Origin: CAZUGA01 sp964619885
GTDB lineage: Bacteria; Pseudomonadota; Gammaproteobacteria; Methylococcales; UBA1147
DNA length: 64,000 bases
Direction: 5' to 3'
Assembly: GCA_964619885.1 (NCBI GenBank)
Contig: CAZUGA010000022.1
Location: 5,303-69,302 of the forward strand
Shown: piece after piece, positions 18,069 to 27,297 of the stretch
Numbering within the stretch: position 1 is the first letter of the stretch
Layout of the letters: each line of letters begins with the position of its first letter
The notes under the pieces: generated by a model
The model's database searches: none
The model's input: only the letters and a program-made list of their open reading frames with translations
Told to the model about the DNA's origin: nothing
Position numbers and translations under genes: made by a program

Positions 18069-19430
18069 ATGGTCATGAGCAAGAAAAAAGTAATCCTATT
18101 GGAGTTAAACGAACTCTGTCCCCATTTACTCGAAAGATTCATCGGGCAGGGACATCTGCCAAATTTCAAGAAACTCTACGATAACGCTAAATGCTATACG
18201 ACTGATGCAAATTGCGATATCGAATACTTAGAGCCATGGACCCAATGGGTTACATTGCACACAGGGTTGCCCTTTGAAAAACATAAAGTATTTCGCTTGG
18301 GACAGGCACAAAACCTCGACCAAGATTCTATCTGGGATATACTTTCTAGAAACAAGCTAAGTAGCTGGATCTGTGGCAGTATGAATGCCAAATGGGACCC
18401 TCAAGATAACAACATTAAAGTTTTGCCGGATCCCTGGAGCATTGATGTTAAAGCCTCGCCTGAATCACTGGAAACCTTCAACCAATTTGTTCGTGCAAAT
18501 GTTCAGGAACACAGCAATGAAAATTTCAAATTATCGATTACGGAATATGTCAAGTTCCTCATATTTATGCTTAGACATGGTTTGCAACTCAAAACCATAA
18601 AAAAAATAGGGTACGCTTTATTTAAACAATTGATTAAAGCTCCAGACCGTTGGAAAAAAGTAATGATTCTCGATTGGCTCCAATTCGACTTGTTTGCTAG
18701 CGAATACAAAAATGATTCGCCCGCATTCGCAACATTTTTTTCTAATAGCACCGCTCACTTCCAGCACAAATTTTGGCGCTATATGGAACCCGACAAGTTT
18801 CTGTTGAAACCATCGGAGTCCGAAATTGAACAATTAGGCGGTGCTATTTTATACGCTTACAAAAATCATGACGAATTGATCGGTGAAGTATTCAAAATTT
18901 CGGATAACGACACAACCATCATTCTTTCAACTGCATTAAGCCAACAACCCTATGTTGAAAAGGACTCGATCGGCGGGAAACGATTCTATCGACCCATAGA
19001 TATGCAAGTAATTCCAGGCATTTTCAATCTAAAAGGTGTTGAGCAAATAAGCCCTGTAATGTCGCACCAATTTCATCTTATGTGCGAAACTGAAGAAAAT
19101 GCAAAAGAAGTATACGAGCAATTGAACACAGCATCGGCAGGATCCGAACCATTATTCTCTCTAAGGTTAGAAGCTAAAGACGTATTCGGCGGATGCCAAA
19201 TCATTAAGCAGGTACCGGATGACTTTCGGTTCGAATATGGAGGAAAGCATTTTAATTTTCTAGACATATTTTATTTGGCTGACAACCTAAAAAGCGGGAT
19301 GCACCATCCTCACGGTGTTTTCTGGGTTTACTCGCCAGAAGGAGAACATTCCGTACAAACTGACATCCTGCCTTTGGAACAGGCCATGGTTAAAATTCTG
19401 TCAGAATTTGACCTACCGGTTGCGGCATAA
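18069..19430 (+). CDS. Alkaline-phosphatase-superfamily-like protein near the EPS locus
   Basis: 453 residues, cytosolic by appearance (no signal peptide). The N-terminus VILLELNELCPHLLERFIGQ, then HLPNFKKLYDNA and PWTQWVTLHTGLP, follows the pattern of type I phosphodiesterase/sulfatase-fold enzymes: a metal-binding acidic residue after the first strand, PNLxxL, then a Thr/Ser nucleophile before HTGxP. The rest is poorly conserved to my eye. ATG 18069 or 18075 could be the start; no strong ribosome-binding site is visible. It is encoded convergently with the EPS genes. A role in polysaccharide modification is context-based only. Confidence 0.6.
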   Translation: MVMSKKKVILLELNELCPHLLERFIGQGHLPNFKKLYDNAKCYTTDANCDIEYLEPWTQWVTLHTGLPFEKHKVFRLGQAQNLDQDSIWDILSRNKLSSWICGSMNAKWDPQDNNIKVLPDPWSIDVKASPESLETFNQFVRANVQEHSNENFKLSITEYVKFLIFMLRHGLQLKTIKKIGYALFKQLIKAPDRWKKVMILDWLQFDLFASEYKNDSPAFATFFSNSTAHFQHKFWRYMEPDKFLLKPSESEIEQLGGAILYAYKNHDELIGEVFKISDNDTTIILSTALSQQPYVEKDSIGGKRFYRPIDMQVIPGIFNLKGVEQISPVMSHQFHLMCETEENAKEVYEQLNTASAGSEPLFSLRLEAKDVFGGCQIIKQVPDDFRFEYGGKHFNFLDIFYLADNLKSGMHHPHGVFWVYSPEGEHSVQTDILPLEQAMVKILSEFDLPVAA

Positions 19431-19580
19431 TTGAATAAATTGTCAGCGATCTTGATTTTCCGATAACGAGAACCATCCAGGCCTTCACACTGTAATAGCG
19501 TTTAACGTTATAGTTACTTGCTTATTCCGGTTTATAGCCACCAATTCTGATTGCAATTAATAAACCTCATACTTATACCG

Positions 19581-20333
19581 CTAAAACCCTTTATGCTTTC
19601 TTAATCCAAGAAAAGAATAAATGGAAAAATGATACAAGCTTCGCCATACATTAAGGTTTAGGGCATTCCTATAGATCTTCCACTGAAAACTGGCTGCTTT
19701 AAATTTATTGTTAGAAATGGAACCACTCCTAACACGATAATAGGCTAATACATTAGGCATACCATGAGCAGTATACCCATCTTTTAATATTCTGAGCCAA
19801 TAGACATAGTCTTCATGTCCTACGTCTTCCATAAAATATTTACCTATGCGTTCAACATTATAAATGGTAGTTAAACACGGAATGACATTTGAATTAAGTA
19901 AACGATCGTAGTCGACAGATCGTGGTCCAAAAATGGGATCGCCGATTGCTTCCCCCTGTTCATCGATTTTTCGATAAGACGAATAACACAAATCGAATCC
20001 AGCTTTTTGCATAAACTGAATTTGCAATTGAAGTTTTTCTGGAACCCATAAATCATCGCTATCCAAAAATGCAATGTACTTTCCACTTGCTGCTCGAATC
20101 GCCCGATTCCGACAACCCGCTGGCCCGGTATTTTCTCTACTTTCTAAGATTTTGATTCGATCATCATTTTCCTGAAACGATTTTGCGATTGACATCGAAT
20201 CATCCGTGGAACAATCATCAGACAAGAGAAGCTCCCAATTCTGATATCTCTGCGCTAGCACAGATTCAATCGTTTGAGCAATATATCTAGACGCATTAAA
20301 GATGGGGGTAACTATAGAAACTAATTCACTCAT
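19581..20333 (-). CDS. Family 2 glycosyltransferase
   Basis: 250 residues with a GT-A fold: VSIVTPIFNASRYIAQTIES at the N-terminus, LLSDDCSTDDS for nucleotide binding, and FLDSDDLW (DSDD at 91-94) for the metal-binding DXD motif. No membrane domain, so it is cytosolic or peripheral. It is the last gene of the EPS block on this strand and 17 bases from the preceding stop, hence co-transcribed. The sugar donor cannot be predicted. Confidence 0.9.
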   Translation of the reverse strand: MSELVSIVTPIFNASRYIAQTIESVLAQRYQNWELLLSDDCSTDDSMSIAKSFQENDDRIKILESRENTGPAGCRNRAIRAASGKYIAFLDSDDLWVPEKLQLQIQFMQKAGFDLCYSSYRKIDEQGEAIGDPIFGPRSVDYDRLLNSNVIPCLTTIYNVERIGKYFMEDVGHEDYVYWLRILKDGYTAHGMPNVLAYYRVRSGSISNNKFKAASFQWKIYRNALNLNVWRSLYHFSIYSFLGLRKHKGF

Positions 20334-20350
20334 GAAAAATCAATAATATA

Positions 20351-21526
20351 TTATTCAGAAGCAAGATTATTAGGTCGAGATAATAAATAATCTCGAAAGT
20401 CGTTCGGATTCCCCGATTTACCCGCCTCGGCAGCTTTTGCTATATTATACATTTCTCTCGCGGACACATAATGCAACACATAGTTGGTCCCATCGTTGTA
20501 TTTCTTTTCCAGATGATTAAACATATCGTCTGATTCTTTACCTAACAATACTGGCATATCTATTTCTTGAGTTCCATGAGTATGAATTTTAACGAAAACC
20601 CATTCCGGTCTTCCTTTAACGTGTATTCCACAATTTACCCATAGGTCAACTCGGTGTGCAGTGGGTGGCATACTTCGCCGAAGATCGCCATTCTCGATCC
20701 GTGGTATTAGGCCCCATTTCCTACTATGACAATTGAAAGTCAACGGTCCTTGAATCAACATTAAATCGCCAGATGATTCCACACCTACTTCGACTTCAAC
20801 ACCAGTATCATGAGACTTCGGTAATTTCGGGTCATCTGCTGCGTAATAAATGCTGTTAATCTGTTTTGTTTGTGTTTCGCTGGGTGCCGAAGGCAATGTA
20901 AAATCCGCGTAACAACCCATTTCATGCAATACTATTAATTCATTGTTTACACCGCACATCCGTCCATCACGCCTAGAATTATCCAGTGCCCAATCCCCAT
21001 GTATAAATGCGAAACTTGGTAAACCCGTCGCTGGATCTACACTCAATGCACCATGGTCATTGTGTAATATATCAATAAAAGATTTTAATTTTTCTCGAAA
21101 ACCCTCGTCCGTATCATTATCGTGATGCAGGTGAATCTCAATTTCACCTAGACCTTTTTGACAAAGTAACGAAAGCTTATCCAGGTGTTCTTTACGATAT
21201 TCCTCTTCTGGATAAAAAAACGAATGAATCGGATGTCGTCCATCAGCATCCCAATGCTTTTCGACCAGCCTAGGGTACTCCGAACACCATCGATCAACCC
21301 GTTGATCCTCTTGCGCTCTTTCTGGTCTCCCCCATTGCGGCTCATAATGATCTACATAACAAAACAGAACATGAATAGGTTTAACACCTGATACTGAACT
21401 ATTTCCCTTAAACCAACTTTCCAACCAAATATCTACATTCTTACGCCTAATTTCGCGATATATTACAAGTAATACCCCGACAATTGCTGCCGAAAGTAAA
21501 ATAATAATTAACATTTTATTTTCCAA
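20351..21526 (-). CDS. Membrane-anchored polysaccharide-deacetylase-like protein
   Basis: 391 residues with one N-terminal membrane helix (LIIILLSAAIVGVLLVIY) and a body outside or at the membrane. Motifs HVLFCYVDHYEPQWG, EIEIHLHHDND and FAFIHGDWALDNS, with the late VKIHTHG, resemble the Asp/His metal-site layout of NodB-like deacetylases and related hydrolases, although not the classic signature. Its place among glycosyltransferases suggests trimming or deacetylation of the polymer. Activity is unproven. Confidence 0.6.
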   Translation of the reverse strand: MENKMLIIILLSAAIVGVLLVIYREIRRKNVDIWLESWFKGNSSVSGVKPIHVLFCYVDHYEPQWGRPERAQEDQRVDRWCSEYPRLVEKHWDADGRHPIHSFFYPEEEYRKEHLDKLSLLCQKGLGEIEIHLHHDNDTDEGFREKLKSFIDILHNDHGALSVDPATGLPSFAFIHGDWALDNSRRDGRMCGVNNELIVLHEMGCYADFTLPSAPSETQTKQINSIYYAADDPKLPKSHDTGVEVEVGVESSGDLMLIQGPLTFNCHSRKWGLIPRIENGDLRRSMPPTAHRVDLWVNCGIHVKGRPEWVFVKIHTHGTQEIDMPVLLGKESDDMFNHLEKKYNDGTNYVLHYVSAREMYNIAKAAEAGKSGNPNDFRDYLLSRPNNLASE

Positions 21527-21779
21527 TAGTTTATCTCAAAGTGTCAGTAAAATAATCGGTGAGTAAATATTCATTTATTAGTAGCATTCTAAGTCCAAAC
21601 GAACATACATAGTAAGTAAACATCGCTACTAACCAAGACATATTTTTTAAATATTTAACTACCTTGGATTAAATATTGATTGCCTATTACGACCACAATT
21701 TCTTCGATTACTTTATTTACTATCATACGAGAACACTCTCGTAATACCCGTCAATCCTATAAATACTCCGCCTAATGTC

Positions 21780-22934
21780 TCATTTGACACTTTTAAGCAA
21801 GGCACCTTCTAACTTCGATAAATTCGAGTCCCAAGAAAACCCCTTAATACCCTTAATGATCCGGCCCTTGTCCCATTTTTTATCCAATACGGTTCGCAAG
21901 GCTACAATCAACGCATCGGGATTCTGTTTCTCTACGAGTATTCCACTTTCTCCTGAAACAACTTCTGGTATGCCTCCAACTCGAGTTGCGACAACCGGTA
22001 AACCACAAGCCATTGCTTCAAGTAATACATTCGGCACACCTTCGTTATAGCTAGGCAGACAAATCAAGTCTACAGCGTTATACCAATGCACCAGATCCTT
22101 ATGTTGCGCTTCACCCTTAAAATGAACCTTATCTAAACACCCAAGTTTTTCCGCCTGAGTCTTAAGCTCTTTTTCCGCACGCCCTCTTCCGACATAATAC
22201 AGTTGAACCTCCAAGCCGCCCTCTAATAAGTCAGCAAACGCAGTCAACAATTCTTTGCAGCCTTTAGTCAATTCAAGATTCCCGACAAACAAAATCTTTT
22301 TCTGATTATCTATCAATCCCAACGACTCGTTTGCTTTTTGTTTTGTCTCAGGACGAAAAACATCAAGATCAACGCCGTTATATAATAATTTTATCCTGTT
22401 ATCCCCAACGCCTAATTCCGACAAACGTCGACAGAGCGCTTTACTAACCGAAACAACGATATCTGCGTTACGTAAGGCCCACTCTATTTGCTTTCTATGT
22501 CCTGGGTTTTTTGACTTAACATTAATATCGCTCCCATGTACCTTTACTACCAACGGGATATTCAATATACGACACCAGGCAGCGGATGCGACTGCATCCG
22601 GAAAAGCCCAGCTAGCAAGCAAAACGTCCGGTTTGTATTTAAATATATAGGGTATCTGCGGAAGCATTGACAAAAACATGTAAAACGAATGCAAATAAAC
22701 TGCAATTTTTGGGATATAAAAATACGGAAAATATCGGATGTTCAACTTACCCATTTTTTCGTTGCGATAACTCCCAATGTTTTTCACCCACTCTAGCCAC
22801 GCAATCGCAACAAGAACCGTAACATCATGTGTTTCTGAAAGACGAAGAAATTGTTGCCGATTATAAGCAGCTCGATTTAAACGCAAAGGCGACGGAAATA
22901 AATTCGTCACAACCAAGACCTTCATTCTATTCAT
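21780..22934 (-). CDS. Family 4 glycosyltransferase
   Basis: 384 residues. GT-B fold with an N-terminal acceptor domain (MKVLVVTNLFPSPLRLNRAA) and a C-terminal donor domain containing KILFVGNLELTKGCKELL and the GT4 signature EGVPNVLLEAMACGLPVVAT, including the conserved acidic residue of the EX7E motif. The start may be the internal Met at 22925 (MKVL). It follows the next GT4 gene after 11 bases, so the two are one transcription unit. About 250 bases without a gene separate it from 20351-21526. Confidence 0.92.
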   Translation of the reverse strand: MNRMKVLVVTNLFPSPLRLNRAAYNRQQFLRLSETHDVTVLVAIAWLEWVKNIGSYRNEKMGKLNIRYFPYFYIPKIAVYLHSFYMFLSMLPQIPYIFKYKPDVLLASWAFPDAVASAAWCRILNIPLVVKVHGSDINVKSKNPGHRKQIEWALRNADIVVSVSKALCRRLSELGVGDNRIKLLYNGVDLDVFRPETKQKANESLGLIDNQKKILFVGNLELTKGCKELLTAFADLLEGGLEVQLYYVGRGRAEKELKTQAEKLGCLDKVHFKGEAQHKDLVHWYNAVDLICLPSYNEGVPNVLLEAMACGLPVVATRVGGIPEVVSGESGILVEKQNPDALIVALRTVLDKKWDKGRIIKGIKGFSWDSNLSKLEGALLKSVK

Positions 22935-22945
22935 TTAGTCTTAGC

Positions 22946-24049
22946 TCATTCAAACTGATATATATCCGAATAACGTTCTGCCATAACATCAACAGAAGCA
23001 TTTTTTTCAACCCATCGCCTTCCCGAAAGTCCCAAGGCTTCCCGCTTCCTTGAATCATCACAAAGTGAAAAAATACCATCTGCTAGCGCAACCGGATTTT
23101 TAGGGGGAACAAGATACCCGTTAACATCAGGTTTAACTATTTCATTGTTACCCCCGACATCTGTAGCCACTATTGGAAGCGCTGCCGCACAGGCTTCAAG
23201 TAACGCTATCGAATGCCCTTCTGAAACGGACGAAACTGCATAGATATCAAATGCTGCTAATAATTCGTAAACATCCGATCTGTCACCCAACATTATTACT
23301 TTTTCATCAATCCCTTTATTTTTTATATTTGTCTTTATTTCATTTTCCAATTCCCCACCGCCAACTATCACGAGCAGGGCATTGTTTTTGCGCTTGAGTA
23401 CCTCATAAAACGCTTGAATTAAAGTTACATGATCTTTAACCTTACTAAGTCTGCCAACCGTCCCTATAACCATTACGTCTTTATCAATAGCGATATCTTT
23501 CAGAAACTTATCTTTAGATTGTTTGTTTCGTTGTTTAACCAGGTCAAACATTATTCCATTGGATATAACTTTCGTTTTGGATTTATTAATATTGCTATTT
23601 TTAATATGTCGTTCCCGTGCAGCTTCACAAACCAATACCCAGGCGTCAGAAAATAACATCGCAACCCTAAATAGGTATTCTTGTTTCCTTGAATACCTGT
23701 AATCTCCCATATTATGAGATGTATTAAGTCGTTTTTTTATATTCAATGAAATAGAAGATATTACTCCATAATAATGCGGCATTATATTATGCGTGTGTAA
23801 CACTTCTGTACGGAAATCCTTTATATATTTTCGAGCTTTTAACATCGCCATGAAATCGAATCCATCTTTCTTATCACAGGATCTTACCTCGACACCCAAA
23901 GACAATAATTGTTCCGCCATAATGCCGATTCTTAAAAGACAGACCACCTGACATGAATGGCCAAGATCAATTTGCTTCCGAATTAGATCAATAACTACCC
24001 TTTCTAAACCGCCTCTATTCAGGTCTTCAACTAAGTGTGTAATCAGCAT
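22946..24049 (-). CDS. Family 4 glycosyltransferase
   Basis: 367 residues with the GT-B/GT4 pattern: N-terminal LVEDLNRGGLERVVIDL, central VMVIGTVGRLSKVKDH and C-terminal EGHSIALLEACAAALPIVAT. The GGLERV start is typical of glycosyltransferases of exopolysaccharide clusters. It lies six bases downstream of the CapK-like gene. Donor and linkage cannot be assigned. Confidence 0.92.
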   Translation of the reverse strand: MLITHLVEDLNRGGLERVVIDLIRKQIDLGHSCQVVCLLRIGIMAEQLLSLGVEVRSCDKKDGFDFMAMLKARKYIKDFRTEVLHTHNIMPHYYGVISSISLNIKKRLNTSHNMGDYRYSRKQEYLFRVAMLFSDAWVLVCEAARERHIKNSNINKSKTKVISNGIMFDLVKQRNKQSKDKFLKDIAIDKDVMVIGTVGRLSKVKDHVTLIQAFYEVLKRKNNALLVIVGGGELENEIKTNIKNKGIDEKVIMLGDRSDVYELLAAFDIYAVSSVSEGHSIALLEACAAALPIVATDVGGNNEIVKPDVNGYLVPPKNPVALADGIFSLCDDSRKREALGLSGRRWVEKNASVDVMAERYSDIYQFE

Positions 24050-24055
24050 GATTTT

Positions 24056-25420
24056 TCAATGTTTATTTACATAGGAAAGTGTAACCCTCAATTTACCTGT
24101 ATTTGTCCTTGGTATGCTATCTGTATATTCATAATAAACCTCTACCTCTTGCCCGAGAGCTTTTTGTACGTTTTCCTTAAGAAATATTTTTTCTTTTTCT
24201 GATAAACCTTTCTTAGAAACTATTAATATCTTTATAATTTCTAATTCTTGTTGAATCACCTGAAACTCATCAACCGATGCTACTTCTTTCATCAAATGCG
24301 GAAAAAACTCTCCGGGTATAGAACGGCCATCAGGAGTGTTAATAATATCCAGTTCTCTACCATTGACCGACGCCATCATCGGCAGGCCCCTACCACAACA
24401 ACATTTTTTATCATTTATTTCCGCTATATCTCCATTTAAGTATCTAATAAAAGGCATACCGTAATTATGTAAATCTGTTATCACTACTCGCCCAGGTCGT
24501 TCTGTTATATTGACACCATTTTCATCAATCGTTTCAACCAAAAGATGATCCGAATTAATATGCAATCCTTTTCTTTTCTCACATTCTCCCGCAATTAGCA
24601 TAAATTCCCTACACCCATAAGTATTATATATAGGACAGTCAAATACTTTTTCCAAATATTCTCTTTGAAATTCGTGCAAGGTCTCAGCGGCCGAGATAAT
24701 ACTTAATGGTTTATGGACACTACAATTTTGATTATCGATGTATTTCGCAACTAACATCAAAGACGCAACATAACCAACGATATTGAGCGGTTGATATCGG
24801 TTAATCTCATCTATCATTTTTTTGGTAGTTTTATCCGACAACACAAAACTATCCACTATTTTTCTTCTTAAAAATAGATTATAATATTTATTCTTTAAAT
24901 TTCTAAATATGCCTCTTTCATCTAAAACACCTCCCCACAAGTATAGCGATCTACGCCCCAATTCTATACCTGCCCATCTGTATCCGCGCCACATTACAGC
25001 ATTTCTTCGTTGATCGCTTTCTGGATCGAATTCGAATCGCATAGGCACACCAGTAGAACCGCCAGTAGTTTTCGTCCTGGTGAGTTGTCTGTAATTTGCA
25101 GCTATAAGATCTTGATAATTTTCCTTTATGTCCTCTTTCGTAAGAATGGGTAATAAAACGTAGTCGGATTTGTTTTTTACATCTCTAGGTTCAATCCCTT
25201 GTGTCTCCATTCTTTCTCTATAGAACGGGACATTTTCATAACAATGCGCTAACAATTTTTTCAACTTCCTCCATTGAATTTCTTCAATTTCTTTGGTTGT
25301 TCTCCACTGATTTTTTTCATATTCTAAATTATAACTAAATGTTTTTCTTTTACGTATCGACGTCTCATATAACGGGTATAAGAAGGTTTTAAATATCTTT
25401 TCATAATCTGGTAGATCCAT
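24056..25420 (-). CDS. CapK/PaaK-like adenylate-forming enzyme in the EPS locus
   Basis: 454 residues of the phenylacetate-CoA ligase-like family often called CapK in capsule loci. The AMP-binding motif TKTTGGSTGVP is at 117-127; later come NTYGCREFMLIAGEC, VVITDLHNYGMPFIRYLNGD and a C-terminal TNTGKLRV with the likely catalytic Lys. A Cys-rich loop, KKCCCGRGLP, sits near residue 350. Such enzymes probably activate a carboxylic acid for attachment to or tailoring of the polymer; the acid is unknown. It stands between the GT4 genes and the acetyltransferase, pointing to a non-sugar decoration. Confidence 0.85.
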   Translation of the reverse strand: MDLPDYEKIFKTFLYPLYETSIRKRKTFSYNLEYEKNQWRTTKEIEEIQWRKLKKLLAHCYENVPFYRERMETQGIEPRDVKNKSDYVLLPILTKEDIKENYQDLIAANYRQLTRTKTTGGSTGVPMRFEFDPESDQRRNAVMWRGYRWAGIELGRRSLYLWGGVLDERGIFRNLKNKYYNLFLRRKIVDSFVLSDKTTKKMIDEINRYQPLNIVGYVASLMLVAKYIDNQNCSVHKPLSIISAAETLHEFQREYLEKVFDCPIYNTYGCREFMLIAGECEKRKGLHINSDHLLVETIDENGVNITERPGRVVITDLHNYGMPFIRYLNGDIAEINDKKCCCGRGLPMMASVNGRELDIINTPDGRSIPGEFFPHLMKEVASVDEFQVIQQELEIIKILIVSKKGLSEKEKIFLKENVQKALGQEVEVYYEYTDSIPRTNTGKLRVTLSYVNKH

Positions 25421-25490
25421 TTTTACGTACCCAGACTCTTGTCTTTTCGTTTAACGTCGACCAAAGAATGAGCCATAATTTGCCTTTTTC

Positions 25491-26021
25491 TTAATCTTTT
25501 AGTTCTCTATCTAACGTTATTATTTTTCCTGGCACGCCAACAACCGTAGATCCATCAGGCACATTTTTAGTTATAACAGCGTTTGCCCCTATTATTGTGT
25601 CATTCCCTATCGATATACCTCCTAGCAATTTCGCACCAGCACCAATAAAGACATTATTGCCTAATACAGGCACTTCAACCGGAAAGCCATTATTTGCCGC
25701 GCCAATCACTACACCACTTTCAATCACAATTTCTCGGCCTCCTATAACACCACCGTTAATTACAACTCCAATAGGATGCATAAGGACAAAACCTCCTTCA
25801 AATTTCGCATTACGCCCTATAACACAACCATTCAAGAGTTTATTAAACGAACCTATCAAATTACTTAATATACCCATTCGTATATGATTCAATAATTCTC
25901 CTAATCGAAATAATATTATTGCACTCGCGCCATCATTTATAGAAACCTTAATCAGCTCTTTTTTGCCAACCCGTCCATAGTAACATTCGCATTTGTAAAT
26001 CAAGTCTTCATACAGTTTCAT
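25491..26021 (-). CDS. Serine-acetyltransferase-like hexapeptide acyltransferase
   Basis: 176 residues. The C-terminal half is a left-handed beta-helix with hexapeptide repeats (VVINGGVIGGREIVIESGVV, VFIGAGAKLLGGISIG, IIGANAVITKNVPDGSTVVG). The layout matches CysE-related acetyltransferases used for O-acetylation in polysaccharide clusters, and it is shorter than true CysE. HPIGVVI holds the likely catalytic His. Its start overlaps the stop of the GT4 gene at 26018 by four bases. Sugar O-acetylation is inferred from location. Confidence 0.85.
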   Translation of the reverse strand: MKLYEDLIYKCECYYGRVGKKELIKVSINDGASAIILFRLGELLNHIRMGILSNLIGSFNKLLNGCVIGRNAKFEGGFVLMHPIGVVINGGVIGGREIVIESGVVIGAANNGFPVEVPVLGNNVFIGAGAKLLGGISIGNDTIIGANAVITKNVPDGSTVVGVPGKIITLDRELKD

Positions 26022-27247
26022 TTTTTTAATTTAACCATTTTTCCTTCAATATCTTCAAAAATATTACGATATTCATGACATATTTTATTCCATTGCCTAT
26101 TTTCCCTTACATACCTGAGTGCATTTTTTTGTATATCTTTTCTCTTATCGAGGTCTTTTAATATTTTTATACAAGTCTTCGAAAGCTCATTCTTATCCCC
26201 CGATTTAAACAATAAACCAGTTTTATTATCTGTAATCAATTCCTTCAAACCACCTACGTCACTCGCTACTACGCATTTTTCTAAGGCCATTGCTTCTAGC
26301 GGTTTCAATGGCGTAACCAATTCCGTAATTCTCTTTGAAATTCTTGGATAAACTACAATATCGAGGACCGAATAATATTTGCTAATTTCTTCATGCGCGA
26401 CGCGACCAGTGAAAATAACATTTTTTTGAAGTTTTTTGCGATCCACCATCTCTTTAAGAGCGTTTTCAGTCTTTCCACCTCCTACAAGCAGAATCTTAAT
26501 ATTTGGTATTTCATCTAGCAAAAGCGGGACCGATTCTAATAACAATTTCAATCCCTCAAACTCAAAAAATGTGCCAATAAACCCTACTACATAGTCCTCC
26601 TTTTCTAACCCTAATTTTTCCACAAGTTTGGAGTCTTTTTCGATAGGTTGAAAATTTTTGATATCTACCCCATTTTTTATGACGTATATTTTTTTGGCTT
26701 CTATTCCTCGTTCTATTAGATCATTCTTTAACCCTTCGCAAATAACCGTGACACAATCCGCATTTTTTACAACAAATGTCTCTATTCCTCGTGTTATTTT
26801 ATACCGATAACTGCCTTCCTTTGTTTTTCCGAGATCAACCGCTGCATCTTCCCAGAAAGCTCTTATTTCGTATATCAACGGAATTTTTTTGATTTTCTTC
26901 AAAATCACGCCAGACACCCCATTCAATACAGATGAATGAGCATCTATGATTTGTACTTCCCGGTCCCATTCTTTAAATAAGACGTACACATTAACACTTA
27001 CTACTATGAGTTCTCTAATCAGCGGTATTTGTTTTGAAATGGAATAGATCCACGACTTAATATGCCTATATTTGACCCCGTTATAGTATTCAATAGAATT
27101 ATTATAAGAATAGGTTGGTGAACTGTATACAATTGTTTCGTAACCCATTGTATTCAGTTCATCTGTTATATATTTACTACGCATACTGTATCCACTAACT
27201 TGAGGATAGGTTGCATCGAACAATTGTAATAATTTCATCTCCGCCAC
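26018..27247 (-). CDS. Family 4 glycosyltransferase
   Basis: 409 residues. The N-terminal acceptor domain contains YPQVSGYSMRSKYITDEL and DAHSSVLNGVSGVILKK; the donor domain contains DYVVGFIGTFFEFEGLKLLL and TPLKPLEAMALEKCVVASDV (GT4 acidic motif). It resembles WsaF/WbuB-like transferases. It is AT-rich and Lys/Ile-rich compared with flanking core genes. The 3' end overlaps the acetyltransferase start by four bases. Confidence 0.9.
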   Translation of the reverse strand: MAEMKLLQLFDATYPQVSGYSMRSKYITDELNTMGYETIVYSSPTYSYNNSIEYYNGVKYRHIKSWIYSISKQIPLIRELIVVSVNVYVLFKEWDREVQIIDAHSSVLNGVSGVILKKIKKIPLIYEIRAFWEDAAVDLGKTKEGSYRYKITRGIETFVVKNADCVTVICEGLKNDLIERGIEAKKIYVIKNGVDIKNFQPIEKDSKLVEKLGLEKEDYVVGFIGTFFEFEGLKLLLESVPLLLDEIPNIKILLVGGGKTENALKEMVDRKKLQKNVIFTGRVAHEEISKYYSVLDIVVYPRISKRITELVTPLKPLEAMALEKCVVASDVGGLKELITDNKTGLLFKSGDKNELSKTCIKILKDLDKRKDIQKNALRYVRENRQWNKICHEYRNIFEDIEGKMVKLKK

Positions 27248-27297
27248 TATATATTAATCTGAACCTGTGATAATAATACGGGATTTATTCTATACTA

